Source: Lichtheimia corymbifera B2541 (taxonomy: Eukaryota; Mucoromycota; Mucoromycetes; Mucorales; Lichtheimiaceae). From it: a stretch of DNA of 23,904 nucleotides. Position 1 is the stretch's first letter, and the number at the start of each line of letters is the position of its first letter. The translations under genes and the position numbers were made by a program. The notes beneath the pieces are model-generated. The model saw only the letters and a program-made list of their open reading frames with translations, had not been told where the DNA came from and made no database searches. This document shows positions 10,469 through 20,394 of this stretch, piece after piece. The stretch covers positions 1 to 23,904 of the forward strand of contig JNEU01000796.1 in the NCBI GenBank assembly GCA_000697475.1, written 5' to 3'.

Positions 10469-10499
10469 TCAGCATATATACAACGGTTACGAGAGGAAA
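10469..10499 (-). promoter_or_regulatory. Conserved 3'UTR block with Puf-like TGTATATA site (transporter 1)
   Basis: On the mRNA strand this 31-nt block starts about 25 nt after the stop codon and contains TGTATATA (10482-10475), a perfect match to the Pumilio/Puf3-type UGUAnAUA consensus. A block with 27 of 31 identical bases lies in the 3'UTR of the paralogous transporter (13053-13083). Binding is inferred, not shown. Confidence 0.45.
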
Positions 10500-10524
10500 T
10501 GCAAGTGTAGGTTGTTGGCAACTA

Positions 10525-11959
10525 TTAATAAGCATTGATCAAGCCCTTGATGGAATCGATGGTACCAAAGATGAGACCAACAATACCAAGAACAACAGTG
10601 AGAGCACACCAAGCGAGCTCGTAAATAGGCTTGTTGCGGATACCTGTGAGACGCAAATAAAACACCACAGGGAAGGTGAAGATAAGACCACAGTTGGAGA
10701 AGGAACCAATCAAACTCATCAGCAAATCGAAATGTGGCACCGTGCATGCAATAACACCAACAATGCAAATGAGAAGAATGCGGAAAGAAGCACGGAAAAT
10801 AAATTCGAGGACACGACCCCAGCGTTCAACGGTGATATTAGCCATGGATTCGACATCGAGTGCGAAAGATGTGAGCAAAATGGGAGCTGCCAAAAGCACG
10901 TGAAGAGTCATCAGCACGATGGCAATGATTTGAGGAACGCCATCGGGAATACTGTTGTAGATAGGATTGACAGCGCTGTCGCCGTAGATGTAATAACATG
11001 GTACAGCTGTCAAAAAGTACATAAAAGCACAAGTAGCCAAGCTTGCTGATACAACTTTGGGCCAATCCTTAGGGCGTGTCATTGATTGTTCGACGTGAGG
11101 ATACACTGCGTTGCCACCGAAACTAACAGAGATCGTTGCCAAGGCGATGGGAAATTGATCCCAAATCACGTTGTCATGGTGTACAGGGGGAAGGCTCTTT
11201 TTGTCAATGCATGCCACAATAAACACAATGAGCACCACAGCCAGAGTTGAACCTGCGCCAAAGGCACTCATCCATGCCATTTCTTTCATGCTCTTGATAA
11301 ACACAAATGGGATGGCGACAACGGCACAGCAAATGATTGTCCATGGTACATCACCGATAGCACCCGCTGTATCAGCACAAAGATGTTGTAAATTGGTACC
11401 AGCAAGCACCATGTATAAGACTGGTGCACCAACAAGAATCCATGCATTGAAAAAGAAAACGACCCAGCCGCCAATAGGTCCAAATGATGCAGTAGCAATG
11501 TCCTTGTAGCTTGATAACCGCTTATTCCCCTTTGCATAAAGACATCGCACAAGAATGATACCGGTGTACTGTAACAAGCTTTTTGGTAAGTAAATGTTTC
11601 TATGATATATGTCATGGGTGACTTACTGTAGACATGAACCAAGCCAGGAACAAAATCAAAATACCAATCCAGCCACCTTGAGCCAAGGAATATGGTAAAC
11701 CTAAGGTACCAGTACCAGCAACCACACACACAATGTTGTAGTAAGCGGTCCATGAAGAGCCAGCATGTGATCGATCCACATCTTGAAACTCGCTTTGGTA
11801 TTCGTAGTCTTCATCTGCTCAATGAAAGAGAAAAACAATAAATAATCCATACAACAGGTTCATGCAATCGATGGTGAGATCCATACCAGTGGCAACGACT
11901 TGTTCAGTAGCCGGTGGGACAAAATCGTCTCCTTTCTTCTTTTCGCCAAAAAAAGCCAT
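10525..11959 (-). CDS. AAAP family amino acid transporter, paralog 1
   Basis: Predicted amino acid/proton or vacuolar amino acid transporter of the AAAP (Aa_trans) superfamily. Three exons: 11959-11887, 11814-11627, 11568-10525; 434 aa. A cytosolic hydrophilic N-terminus of about 45 residues precedes the first membrane helix, NIVCVVAGTGTLGLPYSLAQ, the family hallmark with G-T-G-T-L-G-L-P. About ten further hydrophobic helices follow, with GGWIGILILFLAWFM next and PHFDLLMSLIGSFSNCGLIF late in the protein. Length is typical for the family. Introns fall at phase 1 after codon 24 and phase 0 after codon 87, the same places as in its neighbour at 13095-14543. A TATA box lies about 75 bp upstream. 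Substrate and membrane cannot be told from sequence; no vacuolar-type long N-tail is present, so a plasma-membrane role is possible. Confidence 0.92.
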
Positions 11960-12032
11960 GAATGGGAAAGGGTGCAAGACGAGTGCGTGCTGGCTGAAGC
12001 GGATCAATTGGGACGCAAAGAGGCTTGACAGG

Positions 12033-12040
12033 TTTTTATA
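12033..12040 (-). promoter_or_regulatory. TATA box of transporter paralog 1
   Basis: TATAAAAA on the coding strand, about 75 bp before the ATG at 11959. Confidence 0.6.
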
Positions 12041-13052
12041 CCCGGCATCATTTTTTTTTCTTTCGCCGATTTGACTTCATTTTTTTAAGTTGTCGGGAGG
12101 TACCCTAATCTGGTGATCACAGTTACCGGTTTTTGCACAAGTAATATAACTTGATATGCCATTATCTTCATTTCAAGCGTAGTCTTGTAAGATTGAAGGT
12201 ACCATCATTATATTCTATATCCACACGCTTGTAGATTACTGGATTATGTTTGCCAATGTCATAGAGGCTGAATGCTAAATCCACCCTAAAAAGATCGGTT
12301 TGGATCGGAGCAAGCGACACACAACATCCACACTTGGGAAGGATTTTCCCACAATGTTTCTCACGGTGGTTACCCAATCGAAGAGAGCATGTGACATGAG
12401 GTGTAGATCAAACAATCCTGTCAAATACCTCGTTGATACCATAAACTAGGATTCGTATGTTGGAGGTATGATACTGATCTTCATGGCCACGACCTTGAAT
12501 GGTTCCACTGCGGAGTGGTAGTAGTGACTTTCCGATTCTAGACATTCTTTCAGCCAAGTTATTGGATGTCCCAGTACAATTGACTCAGAACGAATCACAG
12601 ACATCCCCACCTTTTTTCGTGACTCACAAGCTGCCTTACTTTAAGGCGGTGTCGCGTTGCTAACCAAGGCAAATGCTTCTCAGATATTGTTAGTGCTTGA
12701 CAACCGGACCTTAATTGGTATGACTACCTTGTAACCGTAAGCCTACCTAGGGAACTTGTTAACTAGCACCAGAAGCCTGTAGCATATCATTAACAGCTCA
12801 GCCCTCAGAGGATACTGAAAATACAACAGGCAAAGTTGCAATTATGGTTGCTGTTGCATAGGTAACCTATTGCTATGGGGATGGATTTGGATGCTTCATG
12901 TTGCCACACATCGCTCTTTGAAGAATGAAGCTTTGACCATCATGTGATCCAGCTATGCCAACATTTGCTTTATATTAGGTAAAATGAGGAATACGCTATT
13001 TATACTTCATTCGTTTTTACAATAGTTGATAATGGTAGGGGGAAGGGTATGG
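12041..13052. other. Spacer between the two transporter genes
   Basis: About 1 kb that serves as upstream region of paralog 1 and lies downstream of paralog 2. It has a 69-codon minus-strand frame (12168-12377) without family features, which I do not call. It contains TCAGAACGAATCAC, shared with the upstream region of paralog 2. Confidence 0.5.
12585..12598. promoter_or_regulatory. 14-mer shared by both transporter upstream regions (copy 1)
   Basis: TCAGAACGAATCAC, 626 bp upstream of the ATG of paralog 1. The identical 14-mer lies at 15132-15145, 589 bp upstream of paralog 2. It may be a relic of the duplication or a retained regulatory site. Confidence 0.35.
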
Positions 13053-13083
13053 TCAGCATATATACAATGGCTGCGGGAGGAAA
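13053..13083 (-). promoter_or_regulatory. Conserved 3'UTR block with Puf-like TGTATATA site (transporter 2)
   Basis: Counterpart of 10469-10499, beginning about 12 nt after the stop codon on the mRNA strand. TGTATATA occupies 13066-13059. Only four substitutions separate the two blocks, and none falls in the TGTATATA core. Confidence 0.45.
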
Positions 13084-13094
13084 GATGTCAAAGA

Positions 13095-14543
13095 TTATTT
13101 GTAAGCCTCAATAAGGCCTCTAATGGAGTCAATGGTACCGAACACGAGACCAACAATACCAAGCAAAACGATAAGAGCGCACCAGGCGAGCTCATAGATT
13201 GGTTTGTTGCGGAAACCAGTGAGACGCAAATAGAACACCACAGGGAAGATAAAGATCAAACCACAGTTGGAGAAGGATCCAATCAAGCTCATGAGCAAAT
13301 CAAAGTGAGGCACAGTGCAAGCAATAACACCAACGACAGCCATGATACCGATACGCAAACTGCAGCGAATAACGAATTCAAGTACACGGCCGAATCGTTC
13401 GACAGTGATGTTGAGCATTTCTTCAACATCAAGTGCAAACGAGGTGAGCAAAAGGGGAGCAGCCAACATCACGTGAAGAGTCATGAGCACAATGGCAATG
13501 ATTTGAGGAACGCCTTCTGGGATACTGTTGTAGATAGGGCTTTCAACGGTATCACCATAAATGTAGTAGCCTGGGATTGCTGTCAAAAAGTACATGAGAG
13601 CGCATGTAGCTAAACCAGCAGCAGCCACCTTTGGCCAATCTTGACGACGACGCATAGACTTTTCGACATGTGGATAAATGACGTTGCCACCAAAGCTGAA
13701 TGAAATGGTAGACAAGGCGATAGGAAATTGATCCCAAATGACGTTGTCATGGTGAACAGGAGGCAAGTTCTTCTTGTCGATACATGCAACCACAAGAACA
13801 ATCAAGACAGTGACCAAAGTTGCACCAGCACCAAATGCGCTCATCCATGCCATTTCCTTCATGCTCTTTACAAACACGAATGGGATGGCTACAACAGCAC
13901 ACGAGATAATGGTCCATGGGACATCACCAATAGCACCAGCGGTATGTGCTGTCAAGTGTTGTAGATTGCTACCCGACAACACCATGTATAAAACGGGCGC
14001 ACCGATAAGGATCCATGCATTGAAAAAGAAAACGATCCAGCCACCAATAGCACCAAATGAGGCTGTAGCTACATCCTTGTAACTTGAGAGACGTCGATTT
14101 CCTTTGGCGTACAAGCATCGAATAAGGATGACACCAGTGTACTATAAAGAGATAATGATAAGATAAGCACACATGCTTTTAACAGCCATCTTTGATAACT
14201 TACAGTGGACATGAACCACGCCAAAAAGAGGATGAGAATACCAATCCAACCACCTTGACGAAGTGCAAACGGCAAACCAAGGGTACCGGTACCAGCAATC
14301 ACACAGACAACGTTATAGTATGCTGTTTTTGCAGAGCCAGCATTGGATCGATCCACATCTTGAAAGTCGTTCTTATAATCATAATCGGCCTCTATTGTTC
14401 ATAAAGAGAGAGAGAATAAGTATTCAGCGATGAAGATACTACGCGTGTATATAGTGATGATGCGTACCACTGACGATGATTTCATTTGTTGCTGTGGATG
14501 CGGCATACCCGCCGTTGCCTTTCTTCTCGTCAAAGATGGACAT
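13095..14543 (-). CDS. AAAP family amino acid transporter, paralog 2
   Basis: Three exons: 14543-14468, 14391-14204, 14141-13095; 436 aa. The protein matches its neighbour along almost its whole length, including GTGTLGLPFALRQGG, the motif HHDNVIWDQFPIAL and the C-terminal PHFDLLMSLIGSFSNCGLIF region. Divergence concentrates in the first 25 residues (MSIFDEKKGNGG versus MAFFGEKKKGDD). Exon 2 is 188 nt in both genes and both introns have the same phase and position, so this is a tandem gene duplication. About eleven membrane helices are expected. A TATAAATA box lies about 55 bp upstream. Four GATA-type sites cluster about 0.9-1.0 kb upstream, which would suit nitrogen control but is unproven. 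Substrate is unknown. Confidence 0.92.
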
Positions 14544-14597
14544 TTACAAGGATACGAGACAAAGGTCAATCAATGGAATTAGAATGGACAATAATGG

Positions 14598-14605
14598 TAT
14601 TTATA
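14598..14605 (-). promoter_or_regulatory. TATA box of transporter paralog 2
   Basis: TATAAATA on the coding strand, about 55 bp before the ATG at 14543. Confidence 0.6.
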
Positions 14606-15131
14606 CTCAGGTTTCTTTTTCTTCCTTCTGGTGTCATACCCGGGTAGCCGTTTTTTCTCTTTTTCCATAAGTCAGGATATACCCAATGGCCGTTTGGCAA
14701 CAAGTTGCCAAAGATAGCAATGTCGTTGCTCGGTAATAAGTGTCATGTGCTCATTCTCGCGTTTTCCAAATTGATTGGATCGGAGCCAAACCTATCATAC
14801 TCATTGTGCGCAAACACCAGGTTCAGGTTTTCGCACACTCCTTCTCACGATCCAAAAGGATACCCAATGTTTGACATGGGAATATGAGATGCATTGCCTA
14901 TATCGGCTATACCAGGGCCTTTATTTGCATGTTTTCCCAAGCTCGTAGGAGTAGTGAAAAATGACGGGTCCTTCCTTTTATTGCTCGTCTAGGAAGGTTC
15001 CACACATGTGCGGAGTGCATGGGGTGGGTAAGTATTCCATATTTCTTGGCCTTCATCCATTTGCTCCCGCTACGAATCGTTTCATTGGATGGGCTCATAA
15101 CCATAAAGCACCGAACAAGGGAATCTCTTAT

Positions 15132-15145
15132 TCAGAACGAATCAC
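15132..15145. promoter_or_regulatory. 14-mer shared by both transporter upstream regions (copy 2)
   Basis: TCAGAACGAATCAC, identical to 12585-12598 and at a similar distance from the start codon. Confidence 0.35.
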
Positions 15146-15469
15146 GGCACGTTTTTTTACTATAGTCATTGTTCCTCAAGGTGGCCAATTGTCTCATTGA
15201 AAATGTGTTATCTCTCTCTCCCTCCCTTTTCCACGTTCTCGAGTCATGACATGGCTTCAGAGTTGGACCGTGCACTTTTGTTGATGGTGGCTACCAAGAG
15301 AGAAAAAGTTCACATGATGGGCTGATCGCTCGAAAAAGGATGACATGATGAGTACATGTGCAATAGCCACGAACGCAAAATGACGCGTTTGACAATCTGC
15401 GGGAAAAACAGGATATACATCATCATCTTATGTCTCGCATTACCTAATGTGACATTTTCGTGTGGTGTC

Positions 15470-15535
15470 TTATCACGTTATCGTGCGGGACAAAAGCCCG
15501 ACCCAGGTTTTTATCTCCAGGCGATTTCTCTTATC
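15470..15535 (-). promoter_or_regulatory. Cluster of four GATAA sites
   Basis: TTATC on the plus strand at 15470, 15478, 15511 and 15531, i.e. four GATAA sites in one orientation within 66 bp. GATA factors of the AreA/NIT2 type control nitrogen-source genes in fungi, including amino acid permeases. The distance to the transporter ATG is more than 900 bp, so the link is inference. Confidence 0.3.
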
Positions 15536-16964
15536 GGGATGGTCTAACCCAAGTTTATTTGTTGCTATGAAACGGATCATGTAACCCCACATTTTACCCC
15601 AACCTCATGTATGAACTCAAGGGGGCCAAGTACCATGTAAGTCAAGGTCAACCACACTCAATTCGATCTCAAAAAGCTGTTCCCACGTATTGCACCACCT
15701 CATTTCTTCCGCTTCGATCGATATGGGTGACGTGAGAATATGGCTTGTGACATTAGTGTAATAAACTTTGATGAGTGTCAGATGAAGTCGACAAATCGTT
15801 GGGTCTTCCCTACTAAACCAGACTCAAGAACCCTACCAATAAGGCAGTTTTTTCCCTAGACAACTATATCTCTCTGGATGAAGGATTGGCAATAATAACA
15901 GCTTTATCATTTGCTTTCACTCCCAAGGTTAAAGAACGTCGCTAGCCTCCCATACTTCTCATGTTCCATCACGTAGCTAATATAAGCGACAAAGCTTCCA
16001 AGATTTATTCTTCCATTACGCTACATTAATGATAACACTACGACGTGCAGGAATATTGTTTTGATGAATAGCTGTTAGATCACGGTGGCAGATGACAGCG
16101 GGATGGCGTGAATAATGATGATGTCGTTGTCATATATGGCTGACAGGTTGTATTGTAGGATCGCGTTGGTATACTTTGCTGTAATCAAATGGATCATAGA
16201 GTGGTGATAAGTGGATATCTTTCTAAACGTTGATGTTCTCCAAAGGTACCATCCTGGAATGTCAGGGCCAAACAACGGATACTGTGTGTAATCCAAAAGT
16301 TGGGATCATGTCATAATAGCATGCATGTACAAGTGGAGGGATATAACGCCAGATGCAGTATGCAGCGTACTGATCGTAAACGAAGCTGTTGACGGTTCAA
16401 GACCAGCATATCACCTAGTATCATCATCCCCTTGATCTTAGTTGTTGCAAGTCGTCGATGATCATCCTTCACAAGGCATGGATAGCTGCACAGGAGGCTG
16501 CAATAGACAGTCGCCGTTCATTTTCGCATATAACTAGGCGTCATCGTAATGGTGGAGATGCGTTCCTCACTGCCAGCTTGGGATGTAACAACATTGACCG
16601 TAATTGCTGGTGTCTTCCTTCAGGCTGATCTCGTTTGCTGAATTGGTGTCGAAGGCACAAGAAGAAAGGCGGGTTCCAAAAAGAGCGCTCATGCAAGATC
16701 TTTCAAGACTGTCTGCCTAATGACTATCATAACTCTATCCCCCTCTATTCATATCGAAGACTCATCAATAAAGCCATCAATGCCCTGTCTTTGCCAATAA
16801 GCCAATTATGTCACGATCATTGTGGGGTAATATAACAAATCACTATTATAATTGAACAGTGGGGATCTTTTACTGAAGGAATATAAAAAGGTATGTAATA
16901 ATAAGGTGGTGATATAAGGTTGAGGATGATACTATGTATGTCACAGGATGATGATGGATGATGC

Positions 16965-18980
16965 TTATGATGCAGGAAGATTGGTCAATCGTAATGCACT
17001 AAGTGCACCAAGCATGAAGAGTGCTGTGCTTTCATATACCCATTCGTCAGTCAGTTCACCGCATAGCCATTGTAACGCGTAAATAGCTTCGAGCACGTAT
17101 AAATACAGCCAAGAACGCTCCACCTCAATGCCCGCGAAAATGATGAGAAGCGAAACAAAGCCAATGTTGATAACGGAGTGCACTGAGCGTATGCTGAATA
17201 TTTTGTCTAGTAATCCTTTGCCCTTCTTCTTAGCTTCTTTGTTGTCGTCGTCATCATCTTCTTCAGCTGCCTTCTCCTTGAATACAGTTTGCGCAAGAAT
17301 AACCCATGGAACACCAACGACACAGCTGATGATGCAAATGGCACGGCTAAAGGTGCTTAAAGGAAAAGCGAGCGTGGGATGGAAGAACGGCCATAGGATG
17401 ATGGTAGTCACAGAGGCCACGAAAGACAAAAGGAAGAAGCCCAACGTCTGAAGATAGCGTTCGTTACGTTTCACTGGTTTGATGCACACCATCCAATCAT
17501 CACGTGCTGTTCCTGAATGCATCATTGATACTTGCGACACCGACCAACGCATAGTTGTACCCATTCGCATATAACTTTCACGGTAGGAGGATGTCCATAA
17601 GCGTGCGCCATACATGCTCAGCATCGGGCCAATAAAAGTCAACAGCATGATGGCAACGGAAATAACCGTATCGAGAACAATGGCCAAACGGAAGATATGA
17701 CTTGGTTCGATCTCTTTTCGCACCTCACGCACTTTGGAAGTGCTTTCAATGACCAACCTGCTTGAAAAACCATCGACGTTCTGAGAAGGCACCTCTGTGA
17801 GATCACGAATGACATCATGTCCAGTGGAAGCGTTGTATCCCATGAAAACGAGCGAATCTTCGTGATATAAGCTTTCTGACATGGCTAAGGCTCGTTCGAT
17901 ACCGAAATAGACAAGGAATGCCCCTGAAAGATCGTCAATCGAGTACTTCACCATTTCACGATCCGTTTCAACTTCGAATGTATCGCACTCCAAACGTCGA
18001 AGCATTTCAGGTATGCGTGAATGAATACGATCCATTGCCTCGTTCCATACGCTGACAGGCTCATCTTTTGGCAAGTCCGGATAATCCTGTATCAAGGCTC
18101 TCACTCGTTGAATGATACGCTTGTCCCATGGAGTCACGTCCCCCCTTTCACTGTTGTAGACTTCAAAACACATCGTCTGAATGATCTTGTGACAAAGTTT
18201 CTGAGCGTCGAGATACGTTTTGCCTCGGAGCCTTGCACGAAGTTGGTCGCTTAAAAACTCGGTAGCACGGATGTCGATCGTCATTTCCCTGATGCAATTT
18301 GGCGTATGGATAACCTTGTAATCACCATCCTCGCCGTGGTAGTCCTTGCATAAGCCATACAACATATTGGGTTGAATTGATGCTGAATGATCTCCAGTTG
18401 GGTCGGTCATTGATCCTATCTTAGGCATCGCCCTTTGCTCATCAGGTTGGTGATCGTTGACAGTGCCGTTCATGTTGGTAGCACCGTTCATGTTGACTGT
18501 TGCTGTCTGTGGCACTGGTGAAGGCATCTCAGCTAAATCTTCGTCTCCTGGCTTTGCCAAAACCTCGGTACCATAGGCTGTCGTCGTAGTGGTTGGCTGG
18601 TCTGTTTGATTTCGTCGCCTCTGCAGCATCTTCATCCGTCTGTCATACAAGGGATCACGAGCCATAAGACAACCATGCCTCTCGCACTGCTCGTGGGGAC
18701 ATTTCACCTTGTCGTTAAGCAACACATAAGAAAACTCCAGACGCCGTGAACGGAATGACTTGATGACCATGCGGGCCCAATGAGTGTCAAGACCATAGAA
18801 GACGTTCTCTCCAGACTCGCCATTCGTTATACGCTTTGTGTCCAAGGTCAACACCAAATCACAAAAAGGAAGCTCGCCAACGATACCGCCTTGTGAACCA
18901 CTGCGTAGAGCAGCCGAAGCACCAAGCATCAGAGCCACGGTCCAGTTCGAAACGCGATTAGCCTCCAATGTCGACTGCAT
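16965..18980 (-). CDS. Intronless multi-pass membrane protein of unknown function, 671 aa
   Basis: One continuous frame, unlike the intron-rich neighbours. The N-terminal two thirds are soluble: a short hydrophobic piece (13-25), a Cys/His cluster CPHEQCERHGC (94-104), a basic stretch (about 114-124), then a low-complexity Thr/Pro/Asn/Met region (about 125-205) and a conserved-looking helical domain (about 205-400, with CHKIIQTMCFEVYNSERGD). The C-terminal third carries about six hydrophobic segments near 432-455, 510-531, 544-566, 602-620, 624-640 and 647-664, with an acidic-then-basic loop (EEDDDDDNKEAKKKGKG, 573-589). I do not recognise the family. The start is the ATG at 18980. A pyrimidine-rich tract ending in CAG overlaps this ATG, so an upstream exon spliced at that CAG cannot be excluded. 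The frame is open upstream to 19046 only with a TTG. Confidence 0.8.
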   Translation of the reverse strand: MQSTLEANRVSNWTVALMLGASAALRSGSQGGIVGELPFCDLVLTLDTKRITNGESGENVFYGLDTHWARMVIKSFRSRRLEFSYVLLNDKVKCPHEQCERHGCLMARDPLYDRRMKMLQRRRNQTDQPTTTTTAYGTEVLAKPGDEDLAEMPSPVPQTATVNMNGATNMNGTVNDHQPDEQRAMPKIGSMTDPTGDHSASIQPNMLYGLCKDYHGEDGDYKVIHTPNCIREMTIDIRATEFLSDQLRARLRGKTYLDAQKLCHKIIQTMCFEVYNSERGDVTPWDKRIIQRVRALIQDYPDLPKDEPVSVWNEAMDRIHSRIPEMLRRLECDTFEVETDREMVKYSIDDLSGAFLVYFGIERALAMSESLYHEDSLVFMGYNASTGHDVIRDLTEVPSQNVDGFSSRLVIESTSKVREVRKEIEPSHIFRLAIVLDTVISVAIMLLTFIGPMLSMYGARLWTSSYRESYMRMGTTMRWSVSQVSMMHSGTARDDWMVCIKPVKRNERYLQTLGFFLLSFVASVTTIILWPFFHPTLAFPLSTFSRAICIISCVVGVPWVILAQTVFKEKAAEEDDDDDNKEAKKKGKGLLDKIFSIRSVHSVINIGFVSLLIIFAGIEVERSWLYLYVLEAIYALQWLCGELTDEWVYESTALFMLGALSALRLTNLPAS

Positions 18981-20394
18981 TGAGAGAAATAGAAAGGGGG
19001 AAAGAAGAGTGTGATGGGAAGTTTGTACACGCGAATGGCAGGTCAATAAAAAGGTTTTTTTTCGATATTGTATTACTGTGCCTACCTAAGCCAAAGTCGT
19101 ACATGTGTACACATACACGTATGCGTGTAGCTTGTCCTCTCCAGATAATCAAACTAATATTGATCGGCAATGCATGCTGATGCAAGGCGTCGGTGCCTGT
19201 AAACTTCACCGACACCCCCGTTTCAGCAATGTCGTGTCTGTTTCATGTGATCAAAGATCCAGGTACATCATCAACATGAAGAAGTATGATACGAATCCAC
19301 GTTTGCCATTTTTGATCCATGGTCCTTGATGAGTAACGAATGATGGGAAGGAAGCCACTGAAGAATGCTTACACAGCGCGTCTTATTAAGGATGATTGTC
19401 ATCACTCCTATCATTGTGCAACATAGGACGGCATTCACCTCGGAATACCATCCGTTACTACTATTACATATGAATCCAAAGGATCAAGAAGTTTGCAAGA
19501 AAGCAACGGTGATGAGCTGAAGATTTTTTGGTTATTTGCTCCTTGACCAACAGTCCGATCACGACACATGATAGACAAAATGGCAATTGATGTGGGGGAG
19601 ATGATGGGCGTTTTGAGCTTTGTACAACAAGAAACCCATTGGCACAGCCAACCAGTATATTACCTTTTTCTTACCGGAGTACGACAAGGCATTTTGATCA
19701 TCATGGAGCTACTAAGTAGTAAGGCACAATATGCGAAGGCAATGTAGGGTGAGCTAAAACCACTTGCATTCCTCTGACATCGTGGGAACCGCTATTGGCA
19801 GTCGTGTTTGAGGAGAAGAGAAGTTCTTGGGGATAATTATACAATGACAAAAAAAATCCCTTGCTGATAAATCGATCAGGAGGTAGGTATCTGCTGCAGA
19901 TGGGAGACAAATTTGCATGGAAGATAAAAAGTCAATCATCTTTTACTACTACATTTATTCATTCATCATTCATGCCCCAACAAAAGATTTGATACCATCG
20001 ACAACAAGGGCCTAAGGCTATATATACCACTAGAATGATGGTGCATTATAGAACAAAAGTTTGTGTACCATGACCACCAACCCAAAGAGAGAGGGTTTCC
20101 CACCAAGCTTTGTCCACGTGGGTTGGTCTGGTTGAAGGACGGACCAAGTACTTTTTGACCTCATCCCAACTTTTTCCTACATACATTGATGAGAAATCCC
20201 TGCTTACAACTCCTCCCCTTTTCTCCTCTTTGTACATTTTCTTCATCTTTTCAACCTTTCTCCACGACTCCTGCTCGTTACGTTTTTCCCTTCCCTTCCT
20301 TTCTTACATTTACGCATACAACCCATTATTATTCGAGCACTCGCTCTTGCAACTTGCTCCTTTGCTTCCTTTCCTTTCGTTTCACACTATTACT
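18981..20394. other. Divergent promoter region between membrane protein and Ste20-like kinase genes
   Basis: About 1.4 kb shared upstream region. It includes a 55-codon ATG frame on the plus strand (19580-19747, starting MAIDVGEMMGVLSF) that I cannot confirm as a gene. It also holds a TATATATA box (20019-20026) and a long C/T-rich stretch (about 20190-20395) typical of a leader. An ATG near 20189 opens an out-of-frame uORF that overlaps the kinase start, if the transcript begins near the TATA box. Confidence 0.5.
20019..20026 (+). promoter_or_regulatory. Possible TATA box of the Ste20-like kinase gene
   Basis: TATATATA about 370 bp before the kinase ATG. That is much farther than in the other genes here and would imply a leader of over 300 nt or an unseen 5'UTR intron. 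Confidence 0.35.

Larger units (their letters stand above)
14606..16964. other. Long intergenic region upstream of transporter 2
   Basis: About 2.4 kb without a convincing gene. Several 60-80-codon frames exist (14907-15104 minus, 14961-15200 plus, 16075-16296 minus, 16635-16835 plus) but none has motifs, a TATA box at the usual distance or splice support. It holds the shared 14-mer at 15132, a cluster of GATA sites at 15470-15535, and the 3' flank of the membrane protein gene at its right end. Confidence 0.45.

Noticed and set aside
10465..11049. Long plus-strand open frame (194 codons) opposite transporter 1, with a similar one at 13026-13613 opposite transporter 2
   Set aside because: Both are antisense shadows of the conserved transporter coding exon; their similarity follows from the paralogy of the sense genes.
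12168..12377. 69-codon minus-strand frame in the transporter spacer
   Set aside because: No ATG-proximal TATA box, no family motif, and the frame closes a short way upstream.
16381..16410. GGTTCAAGACC resembling a tRNA B box near 16395
   Set aside because: No A box, acceptor stem or anticodon arm could be arranged around it. No tRNA was found in the window.
20110..20394. N-terminal extension of the Ste20-like kinase upstream of 20395
   Set aside because: The frame is open but has no ATG before 20395 and is dominated by C/T-rich leader-like sequence.
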